A DNA stretch of 64,000 nucleotides from Syngnathus acus (taxonomy: Eukaryota; Chordata; Actinopteri; Syngnathiformes; Syngnathidae): the NCBI RefSeq assembly GCF_901709675.1, contig NC_051104.1:1675001-1739000 (forward strand), read 5' to 3'. A model generated the notes under the pieces. That model saw nothing but the letters and a program-made list of their open reading frames with translations, was not told where the DNA came from and made no database searches. Of this stretch, positions 39,101-52,400 are shown piece after piece. Every line of letters begins with the position of its first letter. The stretch's first letter is position 1. A program made the translations under genes and the position numbers.

Positions 39101-42100
39101 CTGTGCCAGCCATGACCCGAGCTGGTTGCCAAACCCGCAGATTCCCGGGCCAAACGCGAGCAGGGATCAAATGGCCGGAGTGCCGCGGGGGCTTCGTCCA
39201 AATGTCACAGTCGTTTGAAGCGGGTGGGATGCAGCTTCCCTTTGCTCACGCCGCCAAACCAACTTTTAAAAAGATATCGTGCTTTTTGGTGGAGACAACT
39301 GGAGAAAAAAAGTGCCGACCGGAAGTGCCAGAATTTGACAAAGTGAGCTTTCTGTGGAGCGGCCGTGCAATGATTGGAGCGCTTCCATCTCACTACGGGC
39401 GGTCGGTGATCCGATTGCATGCGCTGCGTACGCGCACGCATCGGAAAAGAGAATGGGCGGGCTCTGGAGAAGGCGGTTTTGGACATGGGAACTCGACAGC
39501 ACAAGCAATTAGCAGCGGACGCTAGTCCTAGTAACAAAAAAAGATACTAACCTGTTCAGCCCGATCGTAGCCGACATCTGGTTTTTCTGTTTTGACGAGC
39601 GGATGTTTGCCCCCCCCTTCCACCTTGACCTCTCCAGGCTCTAGCTTGGGCGCCTTGTCCTTCAGCCCGCCATCGTCCTTGTCCAGCAGGTAGCGCAGCA
39701 GAGCATTGTCCTTCTTCTTGGGGCTGAGCGGCTCCTGCTTGGGGGCGCCGTCTGCGCCGGTAGCACCCTGGCCCTGCTCCTGGCCCAGCTCCTTCCCGGT
39801 GGCCTCGGCGGTGAGCTTGGCCAGGTCCACGGGAGACGTGCTGTTCTGGAGCAGCTGGTGGAGAATCTTGTGTTTCTCTTTGAGGGATGTGGCATGCGTA
39901 GTCACTCCGGGTAGCCCGCTGCGGACCCCGGCCCCATCTTTCCCCTCGGCCCCCGCGTTGGGGGACAGGGGCGTCTCCAGAGGTTCCGGTTTGGTGGTGA
40001 GCAGCTGCAGCAGCTTAGTATGGCCTTTGCTGTCGTGAAGACGAGCGTGAGCGTCATCCTCACGCTCCTCTTTCGGGTCGGCCGGGTTGCTTTCCGTCGG
40101 GCCCGCCCCGTGGACCCCCTGCCCCGCTTCAAAAGAGTCCAACGAGCCTGGTCCGGGTCTCGGCACAGGATGAGCCCCCGATCCCGGAGGGGCGCTAGCC
40201 GGGGAGCCTATCCGCCGATCCGGAGACCCCAGCGTGTGCCCGTGACCGACTCCGTGACACTCGCTTAGGGCCTGGAGGGCTGACAGAGAGCTGCTGGTGT
40301 AGCTGTTGCCATGGCCGCCCGCCGTGCCGCCGCCCATTCCCACTGGGGAGGGAGAGTGGAGGCCGACGCGGGGGCTGGCCGCCCCCCCGGGGCTGCCGCG
40401 ATGCCTGGGGGAAAGCATGCAGTTCTGCTGAGGCGGATGCGGGCCGCCCACCGGGCTGGGGCTGGCGCGGGAGGGACTGTTCATTCTCCAGTTCTGGCCC
40501 TGCTGCGGTGGCTGCATCCCCCCCGCGTGGCTGTGCGGTGGCGGGCAACCGTAGCGGTAGCCCTGCATGTGTCCCCCCATGGCCGCTGGCTCTCTGGGCC
40601 CGGCGGGGCCCGGCGGCGAGAAAGGCGTGCTGTTGCTGATGTCTTGGCCCTGAGGTCCTGCGCCTGGCAAGCTGCCCGGGGTCGGAGGAGTCATGGAGGG
40701 GGTGGAGGAGTTCACAGGCTTGGGAGCCATCCCCGCGGCCTGGGCCTGGGCAGCGGGACCCATGTCCTGGCCCATGCCGCACACCGTCTGCTCCCTGGAG
40801 GCCAAACAACAACACACAGAACAGTTCAAACAGGTAGCAGTCATACGCAGAGAAATGTTTCTGCTCTTGGACATACCTCTGGAGAATATGCAGCGACATG
40901 TAAAGCTGAGGTTCATTGGTGGCGTGAGAGCGCACCAGCTTGCTCTTGGTGTGGGCCGACACGATGGTTCCGTCCGAGAGAGAGAAGCGGTAGATGGGGC
41001 TGAACGCCTGGCCGTGGCGAAGCACTGCACCAAAAAGCAAGCGTATAAAATCACAGGCGTCGGACCGCTAACAAAAACGTCCCGCCGGGAGCAGGACTTA
41101 CCTTCTTGTTGATGCCGTTTGGCAAAAGACATCTCGCCGTCGTTTTGCAAGTGAAAGCGTTGGATGCAACGACGCACCAGGTCCTCCCAGCCCGGCTTCA
41201 TGGAGGCCCGCAGCAGGCTGGTGTCCAGTGAGGTTATCTTGCCTGAAAAACAGAACTTTCTTTCACTACCAATCCAGAAATTATTCATTATGATTTTTTT
41301 TTTTTTTTTTTTTTTTAAATGTCAGTCCAAAGTCATAACGTGAGGAACACCTGCTCCACTGTAATGCGCTTCAGCTGAGAAACCAGGCCATGCCATCTGT
41401 CAGGCTAATGGATCTTGTTAAGACTGCGCTTGTGTACCCGATGCTGCTGTAATTGGACTAGCGCGTTAGTGTGGCGGGCAACACGTTGGCCTAGCGGGGT
41501 CTAGGTCCGCCTCGCGCTTCTGTCGCGCTACCGAGGTCGGTAGACTTGAATCGTATTGCGCTTTTTTGGTACCTTGTAGGTCTTGGCGTGTGGTGAAGCT
41601 CTCGTGCGTGGGCAACATGGGCCTCTCCTTCATGGGAACCCGGCGAGCTACGCAGATCAGGCACGACTGGAAGTCTGAGGGCGGAGGGGAGAAGCCGGAA
41701 ATGAGGACGTACGTGGAAGGATATGGAAAGCACGGGAGAAGGGTGGGTGGGGGTGAAATGCATGTTATTCCCAGGCAGCATCATTAATGGAGTTATTAAT
41801 GAGGATGGGGAGCAGGGCGCACCCCCGCCACCCGTCGTCTTTTATGAGCGGAAGTGATGACCTTTAAGCGTCAGTGAACACATGAGTCAGACCGGTTTTG
41901 GTGGGTGTGTTTTTCAACTTGCGTACCATCGCCTTCCTCCTTGATGGACTTGGGCTCCGACACGGCGAAGCACTGCATGGTCTCGTACTTCTGCTGCTGC
42001 GGCGGCTCGTGCTCGTGGGCCTGCTCGGGGCTCTCACTGTGCGGGTTGACCAGCATTCGGCAGTTGAAGGTGTGGCTGTTTCGCCTCGGACCCTCGCTGG

Positions 42101-45100
42101 ACCACGGCACGCCGTTCACTGGGGGGGAGGGAGGGGGAGAAAATTCAGCTAACTCTGATAGTGGTGGTAGGTTATAATCAATTTGCTACTGTTTTTTTGG
42201 AGCCGCTCTAAAGTTTGCAGTCAAGCTCCACCGAGCCAAAAATGTGCGTCTCCTGGAGAACGCACATGCGACTCGAGCAAAGTCGCGTCCCACTCCATCT
42301 GCTGATCTCATTCGCTGCATTGATGATAATCTCCCAGTTATCTGGGACACAGCCCCACGCTTGATGCTTTTTTTTTTTTTTTTTTTTTTCCTTTTTCTTG
42401 CCGGGTGCTTCTTCTCCTCCTCGCCACTCGCTCTCCCGCCCAGATGGCCGGGCGCTCGTCAGACCTCAATCTCGAGCGCCGAGGGGGGAGGGACTGACAT
42501 AGATTGAAAATCACCTCCGGTGGCAAATAGAAGCTGAAGTCAAATGTTATAAAAATAAAAAAATAGCTTTGCTCATATAAAATGAACAAAGAGAGTAAAA
42601 ATGGGAAAGTCACACCCTTGATGTGACGTTAGAGGCACGAGATGAAATTATAGGAAGGGAGTCGCGGTTGACAGGGGAGAGAAACCCGAAAATGGAAGCT
42701 AATTAGCCGAAAAGGCGGCTTAGACGCAAGAAGAGCGTATAGATTGAGAAAAAGTGGAACGCACTAGCTGAAAAAAAAAACAGCACCCTTTTTCAGTGGG
42801 GTGTGGCGGAAACAATTACTTGATGTTGGTTTTTTTTTTCCTCAAATTCTTCAAAAATAACTTAAAAGAGCGCAGGCTGACCGAGGGATTTGGGCAGCAG
42901 GTTCTTGATGAACTCGGCGTGGTCTCCGACGTGCAGCACGCTGTAGACGCTGGTGTTCATCAGCTCCTCCTGGTTGTAGTGCAGGTACTGCGTCACGTTC
43001 TCCGAGACAAACACGATGTTGCCCTCCATGTTCACCACGAAGAAGAAGCCGTCCAGGGCCTGCGCGGGGCAGCCAACGACAGCAAGTCAACAGATTGCTT
43101 TTATTTTATTATTCATTTTTTATTATGTTTACATAAAATTTTGTTAATCTGAGAAGGCGTTTCCTCTTCCACCTCTACGATGACATTAATTGCCATTAGC
43201 CTAATTGTTTTGCACGGGCGCATCAACGCATGAAAACATCCACGGACGCTTCCTCCAAAGTCGAGCCCGGCTGAAAATAGAGCTGCGGCCAAGATCATCT
43301 ATCGCGGCGCGATAAGTGCATTCCGTGTGAAGAAAGGCCACGGGCCGGACAAGTAGGGCACCCAGAAACGGAGTGAGCCTCTTTCCAGACAGCGCTTGCG
43401 TCACGCCGAGCCGACCGATATGCTAATGTACGAGGCTCGCCTGCTCGCCACAATGGCAACATTTCCAGAATTAACCTATATGCTTCCCTCTTAGTGTATC
43501 CTTTAAACGAACACAAGCTATATTTAGCCCCCACGAGTCAGTGTGCCGATTTGATGACGCCGGACCGTGGGAGCTATAAATAGCCCTCGACGGCACATAT
43601 CCGACGTGAGAGAAAAATTAAATGAAGAGCGCCCGAGCAGGCTGATGCACACGGTACCTCCAGCATCATGGGTCCCAAAGCATCCTTGTCAATCAAGCTC
43701 TGGCCCGTCGACGAAACGTCCGACTTCTGCACCTCCTCCTCGTTGGCGGCGGCAGCTTTTTCTGTGAGCGGGGAGAACGTTGAAACATTTGACTTTAAAT
43801 ACTAAAAAAAAAAAAAAATGTTTGTGTTAGATCCTGTGAGTTTGGTTGTAACATTATAAGGAAAAAAACAAGCTTGAGCTTGAATACATTTGTAACATTG
43901 AGAGATTTTGAGTGAATTGCGTCACAATACATATATATATTTTTTTTTTTACACATTTCTTCACAATGCCGCCACTTCTTGCCCTCAACGCTCGCCGCCT
44001 TCACGAGCACTCGCAGGCTTGTTTACGGATTAGCTTTATCGGTCGCCGGACTTTTTTCTGAGGCGCGTTTCTTCTTGGGAGGGTTTGCGCTGACATTGAG
44101 CGATGGCTCCGTATAACCCGGCCGTGCGCCCCCTTGGCCCCCCGCTGAGGTCTCGCTGATGCATTAACGAGCCAAGAGATGAATGCGCCGCTCTGTGTGG
44201 AAATTGAAGACACGTGATTGGCTGCCATTCATGTGGCGATTGAAACGCCTCGTCGAGCCCAAAAAAGTAGGCGAGAGGACACGAGTTTGTAAAACTTGAC
44301 AATGTTAGTGCTAGTTTTGTAATTTCCCACCTTTTTTCGCCTTTGCTGGACGATATTGTCATAATGCAAGTACTTTTTCTCCAAAAATGTTCCGACATTG
44401 AAATTTTTGAGAGTTCATCAAATTTATTTATTTATTTATTAAATCTAACACCATCAACTTGGACAGCTCATCGCACGGCGTTCAAGGGTGATTTTTTTTC
44501 TTCTTCTCGTCTTTCGATCATTACGTTGCTCATGTTACATAACAGCTCCTGTCACATAAAACAAGATGACATCGCCGGCCACGTATATAATTAGACCGCG
44601 CCGTGGTCCAGCTGGTTCTAAACTTACTCCAGCCATCTCCATACGCCCGGTTGCAGCAACAGGAGCAATTCAAACTATTTTTGGATCCAAAAGCCTTTCT
44701 ACTCCTTTTGATTATTTAAGAGAAAAGGCAATTTTAGGTGTGATTAAATACAACCATAAGGATAACAGAGAAATGTGCGCGTTGGTTCTAGATGTCTTCA
44801 GGAGAAGCATCTGTGCAAATAATTGGGCGGCGCTGATTGATGTGCCCGATGTTCTGGCTCGGGATGGTGGAGGCCATGCTGGATTATGAGCGTTACATGA
44901 TGAAGTGATGGAAAGAACATTAATCAATCCTAATGCTGTTTAGGACAATATTAAATTGTACGGGGCAGCTTCCAACGCTTGGATGTGATTAATATTTTTT
45001 ATCATAATGATTATTATTATCATTAGCGTGCACCTTGCTCCTTGATTTGCCGGATCTGCTTGACCGTCTCCTTCAGGATGGCACATTTGTCGGGCTTGAC

Positions 45101-45425
45101 GTTGAAGTTGTCGATGTCGTTGAAGTTGGCGAAGATCAGCTCGGCCAGCTCCTCGATGTATTTGTTCTCGTGCTCGCGGTTGCGTTTCTCGTTGCTCCGC
45201 TTGGGACTGAGAAAGAAGGAGTAAATCGTTCGATAAATACTTTAAAAAAAAAAAAAAGTACATCATTTGCTAATCGTAAACTAAAATGAATCGAGTTTTC
45301 TGAGGTTATTGTCCTGTATTGTTGATCTGGCCTTACCTGGGTCCAAGGAGTTCTGCGGAACATTCTTTACGTTTTCGCGACTCTGCCCGGGCAGGGTCGG
45401 AAGAGTTTTCCCCGATACCGCTCAT
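32814..45425 (-). CDS. ncoa2: Nuclear receptor coactivator 2 (p160/SRC family; TIF2/GRIP1)
   Basis: Twenty coding exons: 45337-45425, 45034-45206, 43658-43761, 42882-43059, 41927-42118, 41573-41674, 41102-41242, 40877-41024, 39552-40794, 36771-36972, 36465-36644, 36195-36371, 35616-35748, 35375-35543, 34914-35216, 34601-34678, 34075-34531, 33255-33435, 33034-33181, 32814-32825. They sum to 4410 bases, in frame, 1469 residues (human about 1464). Domains in order: bHLH, PAS-A, PAS-B, three LXXLL receptor boxes, CBP/p300-binding AD1, glutamine-rich C-terminus. Many blocks match NCOA2 over NCOA1 or NCOA3, including the terminal KYC. It bridges ligand-bound nuclear receptors to acetyltransferases in the nucleus. 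Odd points: weak donors after 42882 (GTCAGC), 36195 (GTGTGG) and 34075 (GTACTG). Start ATG at 45425 opens [20 protein letters not shown], as in mammals. Confidence 0.96.
34745..34885. repeat. Dispersed fish repeat in an ncoa2 intron
   Basis: A stretch beginning ATCCATCCATTTTCTGGACC and containing GTCGCGGGCGTGCTGGAGCC matches a very common teleost interspersed repeat that I recognise, probably a LINE 3'-end or SINE tail. A short partial copy lies at 58842-58860. Confidence 0.6.
35375..35543 (-). CDS. ncoa2: ncoa2 AD1 (CBP/p300-binding) exon
   Basis: It encodes [20 protein letters not shown] followed by [14 protein letters not shown], the helical activation domain that folds with CBP/p300. The DEGALL-QLY-AL pattern matches NCOA2 rather than its paralogues. 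Confidence 0.95.
36141..36171. repeat. GAGT tetranucleotide microsatellite beside an ncoa2 splice donor
   Basis: About seven GAGT units lie 23 bases past the donor of exon 36195-36371. On the transcribed strand it reads ACTC repeats that stay open and extend the exon frame as SLTH repeats if the weak donor is skipped. Confidence 0.85.
36973..39551 (-). other. ncoa2: ncoa2 intron, no inner gene seen
   Basis: A 2.6-kb intron between exons 39552-40794 and 36771-36972. It has a C-run at 37660, an AC run near 38131 and a CTTT/TTCC tract near 39055-39105. Open frames here are short and unconvincing. Confidence 0.5.
39552..40794 (-). CDS. ncoa2: ncoa2 large receptor-interaction exon with three LXXLL boxes
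   Basis: This 1243-bp exon holds the nuclear-receptor interaction domain. The LXXLL motifs are KLLQLL (about 40003-40020), ILHQLL (about 39850-39870) and LLRYLL (about 39683-39703), in the usual order. Between them are the conserved [14 protein letters not shown] and [17 protein letters not shown] blocks. The first half is proline/glycine/serine-rich and less conserved, and carries a LSPRHR motif shared with mammals. Confidence 0.95.
40877..41242 (-). CDS. ncoa2: ncoa2 PAS-B region exons
   Basis: Exons 41102-41242 ([20 protein letters not shown]...) and 40877-41024 ([20 protein letters not shown]...) cover the second PAS fold, which binds partner proteins. The donor GTAAGT after the first is canonical. 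Confidence 0.92.
42882..43059 (-). CDS. ncoa2: ncoa2 PAS-A exon
   Basis: It encodes [20 protein letters not shown] and onward to LLPKSL, the first PAS fold. The exon joins the next one at KSL|VNG through a nonconsensus GTCAGC donor; the frame and the family sequence support that junction. Confidence 0.92.
43762..45033 (-). other. ncoa2: ncoa2 intron, no inner gene seen
   Basis: A 1.3-kb intron between the bHLH exon and exon 43658-43761. It has A/T-rich tracts only. Confidence 0.5.
45034..45206 (-). CDS. ncoa2: ncoa2 bHLH exon
   Basis: It encodes the basic helix-loop-helix: [20 protein letters not shown], then [20 protein letters not shown] and [13 protein letters not shown]. The region is nearly invariant among p160 coactivators and also carries nuclear-localisation signals. 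Confidence 0.95.
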
Positions 45426-48400
45426 CCTCAACGCATATCAGCCTTTGGAAATGAAAAGAAATCGTGAAAATGTTAAAATGCAGGCCTGTTACCTAGAATT
45501 TTTATGCTTTTTATTTCAGTTTTGAAACTGTCCTTTTTTTTCTCAAACTGCAGCATAATTTGAAACTGTAATGCAACACGATCAGCTGCATGAACACTTT
45601 TTCTGCGCAAATGAGCCTTCGGAATGGTAATTTTGACAAAACTCTCGAGTTTGAGATCAGGGCAACAACTTCCCGACGGCCCTTCTGCCTTTCGCCAGCA
45701 CACATGGGCTCGGCGCTGCGATCTATTCCAGCCATGGAAACATGACAAGTGCACATGCTTGCCTGCTGACTCCTCCTTTCTTACATAAGGCAGGACGGGT
45801 AGCACAATATAGAGCAGATGTAGCGTAGCTTAGGCGAGAGAGAGGGCGAGAGAGAGCAAGAGAGAGAGAGAGCGAGAGAAAGAGAGAGAGAGCGAGAGAG
45901 AGAGGAAAAAAAACAAGCTTCTGGCCTGGAATGGCCTACTTTGGAAGCAGCAAAAGGTGATTAGACACTCAAGAAGAGCAGCGTGTAGATGACAGATGAC
46001 TCCAAAGGCAACGGCATGTTCGGCTCATTTATAGTGGGTTTTTTTTCCCCTTTAAAACAAACCTCCCATCGCTCCCGTTGGAGTTGATGCTTTTTCCCTT
46101 AATGATGACGGCAGATTGTTAAATTCCCTTAATAGCTTTAAATGGCGCAAGTTATTCCCATTGGTCGGCCAAGTTACCATGGGGATTCCAGGTGCCGATT
46201 GGCTGCGCCCCGCCGAGCTCGGATACGATTGGGTGCCTCCGTCCTCTCTCCTTGACACGGCAGTTAACGGCGGGTCGCTTGTACGTTTGAGAGCGATACG
46301 AGGGGGGCTCCCGCGTCGGAACAGGCGAGCCACGTCTCAATGACAAGGCAGACAGACAGTCTGCACGGGGCCAAGACCGCCGGTGACGACGAGGAAGTGA
46401 TGGCAGGTGCGTGTCCTTGCTCAGACCGTATCTTAGGTATCACCAGAACCGACGCTCTGGGATATGGCCGGAGCCGTCCTGTCTGGCGATAGGGAGACGG
46501 ACGGCAAGGAGCGAGAGAAGGAGCTTGCATGTCAGCGGAGAGATTTTGACCGACCTTCCATCCAAATATTTGAATGGTGGTTGGGAAAGAGGTGCCAGGA
46601 GCCAAAACTCACAGAAAGCATGTCGGAGGAAGGGGAGTCGGGGGAGGCGGGATCAAAACCCACTTCAGTCAAACTCTCTTCGTTGCCGACAGCTGCCGTT
46701 ACCTTGAAGCAGATGTTTCGCCGCGAGGTCACGGTCAAGGAAGGGAGAAAATATCGGGGAGAAGAAATTCAATTCATTCAATACCATGTCGTAAGCTAAC
46801 AGTGTTCGGCGGTGCCTCGGGAGAAACAATAAGCAGCCGTTTGGCAAATGGTGAACTTCCAAACATAAAACAAAAGAGGCTTTGAGCTGTTTAATGAACT
46901 TGACAGTCAGACCAAATATTCGTCTTCAAAACAAGCACATACATTTGTCTCGGCACAGTCCGCTTGAGGCTAGCAAACAATGCAAAACGCCATTGCCATG
47001 CTAACGGTTAGCATTGATAGCTGCCATTTTGGGTTTTACGGAAATATCACATCTGCCTAAGATGAAAGCAAATAAAAAATAATAATAATAAAAAAAAAAA
47101 AACTAGAAATGCTACAAGAGCCAACGGAGAGAGGTGATTCTAGGAAACAAGTTTCTTCGTATAACACTCCGGACTCACTCTTACACAAGAGTGAAAATGA
47201 CAAGCAAGAAGTGAAAGGAGAAGAAAAGCTTCGTGGCTTTATCTGATAACTAAAGAAGAGCCTTAAAAATCCCAAGGAGTCAAAATTACCTACAAATACG
47301 ACCAGATGAGAATGTGTACCTGCCTAGTGCCCAAAGACCGCTTCAGTTTTTGTTTCTGGATTCAGTGGTTGGCATTTAATCAGAGGTCCCCCTTCCCCCA
47401 TCACCTTGGTTTCAGTGCGCAGAGTCCCTCAGGCCATCGCTGCGAGACGACAACATCAGGAAAGCGCCGAGCCTCGTCCACTTCTGCAAGCCAAAAGGCA
47501 CAAGGGAAACCATGATGAGTCAGCATATTTACCATCTAAAAATGCATGAAAGCAAATCTCGTATTTGGAAATAATTCAGAGCGTTGAACTAAAAAAACTC
47601 AGAGACTTTAGAGCGCAACTGGGATGAGATGTCTGCAAGGTCTTTTCATTTCCCGGGAGGGCTTGAAAAATCACATGGCGTGCGCCTTTCTAATCATGGT
47701 GCACAATTAATGAGACACATGGAGAAGTCATGTTCCCCTTTAGATAATTAGCAAATACAACTTACGAGCGGTACGAGAGCTCCGCCGGGGCTTTTGAAGA
47801 CCATAATTGTGCCAACTAATCAAGTAAGTATAATTCCGCATTTCTCAGCCTTCCTCTTTTTACTTTCCTGCCAGGCGCTAAAGTTCTCATCCCGCGGAGG
47901 AATTTCCTCTGAGCTCTAAGGCCGTCACGTGCTCGTGCCCGATCGGCGGATCGAATGACAGGACAAAGGGAGGGTGTGAGAAAAAAATAAATAAACAAAC
48001 ATGGTAATTTCCTTCGTTGGGAAGCAGAACCAGAACTGAGGCTTTAACGCCCGGCTTTGGGAGAACAATGCTAATGAGCTAGCTAATCAGGTTCGGACGG
48101 GACAAAAGCGGGCTGAGGGTCGCGATGGGGCTAAACGCCACTGAAGCGCCGAGCGGGTGCCTTCTGAATTACCCGCTGATGGCCTTCGATTCAATAAGAA
48201 TGAAAACACCTGATCTAATTGCTCTGGGTGAGTCACGCTATAGCTTCGCTTTAGATCCACAAACGAACGGCAATTCAGAGAAGATTAAATTTAGCTAGGA
48301 AGAGAACACGGCCGAGACGCCTGGCGTGGGCGTTTTTCGGGTGGGTACGTGCGTTCGCTGTCAATGACGGCAAACAAGACAATCGATCTTTTTTTTTTTT

Positions 48401-49102
48401 TTAGGTTCATGACTTTTTCATGCAGTAAGTCAATTTGTCTTTTGTCGTTGGGAAATCAAGCAACGTCACAGGAAAGAAAAATCGATTAAATAAACACAAA
48501 TGAAATTTTTATTCTTAAAAAAATATAATCTTATGGGGGGTTTGAATTGTTGCACACATAATGACAAAAAAAATTCTTGTTGCTTCAGTAATACGACTTC
48601 AGTCCGCGACTGTGCTCACCACGCTGTTATCTGCATGTGTAAACACGGTGTGTGTGTGTGTGTGTGGGGGGGGGGTGCAAAAGCTCGACAAACAAGTCTT
48701 TCAGCTCTGAATTTCAACCGAACTTTGTCTCCCGGGGCCTGACAAACTCGGAGCGCTCACTGGAAGGTATTTATAAACGCGTTGACGCCACGCCAGCCGA
48801 TTTCAACGGCCGCCTCTGACGGCGACCCGCGCCAGGTGCCGGCACATCTGCTGCTCTGATGGCAGCTGCTTCGGCGGCGATATCGGGAGTCGACGTAGCT
48901 TATGGCGCTCAAGTTGAATGGCAGAAAAAAACGACAGCAAAAAGGTCCCTTGGAACAAATACAGGAAGTCGTTGCAGATCTTGTGACCAGTCAGCACCTC
49001 GGCTCTTGCGCACCATTTGAGCGCCGGCCGCCATTTAATGCCCGTCACACTTTGTATGGAAAGAGTTCCGGTGGAGGCCCGAGGCTGTGGTTGGAAAGGG
49101 AG

Positions 49103-49140
<38 letters not shown>

Positions 49141-49406
49141 GGGCGGGGGGGTCAGCTGACACAACTATGTCACTGACTTGATTAACTATAAAGCCTGAAA
49201 CGATCCTCAAGTGTGCGACAGGCAATTGTAAAACATTTAGCCGGAGGTCGATGGCGTCTTCACGCTCGAACGTGGCGAGGACAACATTTTCGGGCATGAC
49301 TTTAAAACCCCCGGCATGAGCTGATTAGGACCTGACGCTGGAACATGTAATTGGACCAGACAGTGGAGGGAAGCGGGGTAGAAAAGGAACAAGCCAAGCA
49401 CGGCAG

Positions 49407-49461
<55 letters not shown>

Positions 49462-52400
49462 AAGCAAGTCCCGTGCTGAAACAGAAAGGTCAGGTAGACC
49501 CCGATGACGATTTAACGTAAAAGCCATCACAGTCAAAATGGTTGTTGGGAAGTGCAAACAATGAGGTCCACCATGTTATGTCCTGCATTAAGTACATTTT
49601 TCATCAAGTCAGGAACAGGACATGAGCAGACGGTTGATTTATGGATAATATTCACACGAAGCTATATCTCGTTGGCGCAATATGGAGAGGTCACAGGGAA
49701 CGCGGTTCACTTCGGGAGACCCCCTGCACTGGTGAGGAAAAAAAACAAAACAAAAAAAACAACAGAAAAAGAGTCGAGACAGCCGCGACGCGGATCTGTG
49801 CAGGAACACTGCTGAGTCAGCAGAACGCCGGTCAGTTAAATCCCAAGGAAAAAAAAAACGCGCACAAACCAAACGCACTCGCAAGCGCCGCCTCGCATTC
49901 TGGTGGCTTCATGACGAGAGGGTGAGAAAAAGGCCTTGCCGCGCATACCGCGCCAACCTCGGCCATGCCTGCCGGTCTCCAGGTTGTCATTTGGCCGAGT
50001 CGCGCCAGTCCAAGTCCGGTGGACGAGCTGGCTGAACGGGAGGATTTTCCTCTCACTCCCCCTCCATCTGGTGCCAAGGATTCCTTGCTGTGCCAAGCAC
50101 ATGCTAGCACCGAGTAGCACAAACAGTGTGGCGGAAGCAATTCACTGTCCTGTTCACTCTCCTGAGTGAAAGAGGCTCAAAGTCAACTTGACAATTTGAC
50201 GGCTTGGTAGGTCGCATCAAGCCTCTTTTACACTTTCCTTTTTCCCGGTTCGCTCTCTGCAGCCTCGTTCTCATTCACCCTCCGTTCAAATCAAAGTAGC
50301 CGGCGGGCACATTCTTAGCCACGAGCTAGCACATCCAGCAGTATCATTTAGCTCGAGATCAATACGCACTCGGCAGCGGCTGACCTACATCGGAGCGCTT
50401 TGGGTCGCAGATATGCAGGCGTCGGTCGGTGGCGAGGTGTCGCGTTACCGCTCTTGCTTTTAATGAACGATTTAACAAGAGCGACTGTACCGGTCCAAAA
50501 TTTGACAGGCAAATAAAAGGGAAGAACTGGTATCGCTGCTTAGTCAAGGACACCTTAACGGAGTCTTCGTTGGGCTTCTGTTTTAATCTTTAAAAGCAGG
50601 AGAAGATGGAAAATTCCATGCTAACCGCTAAGCTAACCTGTAAGTAGGGAAGCGCACGAGAAGTCGCATGCTTAAATATTTGTTGCAAGTTCACTGCTGT
50701 TAAAAGTGCGCCACGCAATTTCTGCTGATTGGCTCTTACGTTAGCTTTAGCAGTTATCATGGCTCCTCTTTATGCACATTTGACTGCCACCTGATTCGGA
50801 CTTTTGGATTGCCGCATTCCTCGCGGGGTTCGTTCTGATGATGCATATCGACTCCATCTCGCCCTCTTTGGCAAAAAAACGACACCCACTCCCAATCCAT
50901 GCAGATACTATAGACGGATGGGCGGCGTAGCTGATTCCAGGTCAGTTCAAACAACACAATGACAGAACGCCTCGGAGCACGGTGGGGGTAAATAGTCTCG
51001 CCCCTCCTTTTTCGTGACGGTGTCCCATCAACCATTTCCCCCCCCCCATCCTTCGCTACTGTAAGCCTGGCCATTACCCCCGCGGCTCATCCCTCACACC
51101 CACCCAGGACCTGTCACACGGCTGTTTCCATGGCAACACCAATGCACAGACAGCAGGGTGAGGTGCCCGAGCTGATATCAGCAGGAGGGAGGGAAGGAGC
51201 GAGGCATCCTGTTGAGAAAACACTGCGGCCCTTACACAAGGACTGACGGACGGATAAGCTAACGCAATAAGCCGCGTAGTGACCACTGTTTGTTTACCGC
51301 TAAAAAGCAAGTACACTATATACTTGTGCTTCCGTCTCGTTTATAGTTTCACCATTTGGTGTTGTGCATTAGCGCCACCTACAGGACTGGAGTTGACATT
51401 TACGGACATGGAATTTCTATTTGCCAATGATTACAACATTTTGTCTTTTGTAAACTCAAACTAAAAGGCTAATACTGGACGAGAGTGCTGCGCAGGTTTT
51501 GGAGGGGGATCCAGCAAAGACAAAAAAAAATGTCAGCTTGGGCTGGAAAACAAGGGTCACATGATTACAATATCAGTCAGGTGATGCAACAAAGCTTCCT
51601 TATCACAGGGCAAAGGACACCGACTACTTACAGGTCGTAATACACACTTTAGTTTCAAGTTTTTCGGGCAATGGAGGAAACACTAAATATTTATCTACCG
51701 ATATGAGCACCGAAACTTTTGATAAATAAAATTTGATTTAACACAACGACAACAACATTTGACATTTCTTTCTGACGCAGATGATGATTCGCCCGTGTGT
51801 CAATCTGCTAAGTAGAACTTCCTCATTGACAGTTTTTAGCCCACCATTCCAAACCAACCGTTGCAGTGCTGAAGTCCCTAGACCCGACTGTACTTCAGAA
51901 ACAGATTCATCCACCATTTTGCAAGCTTAGCAGAATACACTTGCCCTCAACTTATGTCCGTCCATTTTGACTCCATTGTCTGACAGAAGGCCATGACTCG
52001 TTTACGTGCCGGCAGCTGTGCAACATGTCATGTCAAGGACCCGTGTCAGTGACGTGACAGGACTCAGAGGTCTGGCGTGTCGTCAGGTGGGCACAGGGAA
52101 ACCGCTTAACCGGTTCCTCGGGATGCATTCCGCCTGCATTAGCGGCATTGACAAGTCACTGCAAAAGACAACTGTGCATGTGTAGCCTAGAACCAGTCAA
52201 GCAGAAGGCCTTCACAAATACAGTCATCCCCTGCATATTCACTATTTATTATTCACAATTGCACGGCTGCACAGTTTTTGCGCTCTTTCTGCAACAAACA
52301 CGATTCTGCAGAAGCTCTGTCGAAGTGTCAAGTAAGGTCAAATGTACAGTCAATGGTGCCAAGGAAGTATGTTAAAGGAACTGGCATCAACTGAGACAAA

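Noticed and set aside
40311-41003. Plus-strand open frame of 230 codons
   Set aside because: It lies antisense to ncoa2 exons of high GC content; composition explains the lack of stops and no family signature is present.
39528-41288. Single 586-codon minus-strand frame as one exon
   Set aside because: It runs through two introns with good splice sites; only 39552-40794, 40877-41024 and 41102-41242 match NCOA2, and part of those are in other frames.
41485-41560. tRNA-like sequence with A-box and B-box resemblance
   Set aside because: It does not fold into a convincing cloverleaf; at most a decayed tRNA-derived SINE in an ncoa2 intron.
48803-49297. Minus-strand 164-codon frame including histidine-threonine repeats
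   Set aside because: It crosses a TG microsatellite and has no family signature; repeat-driven open frame.
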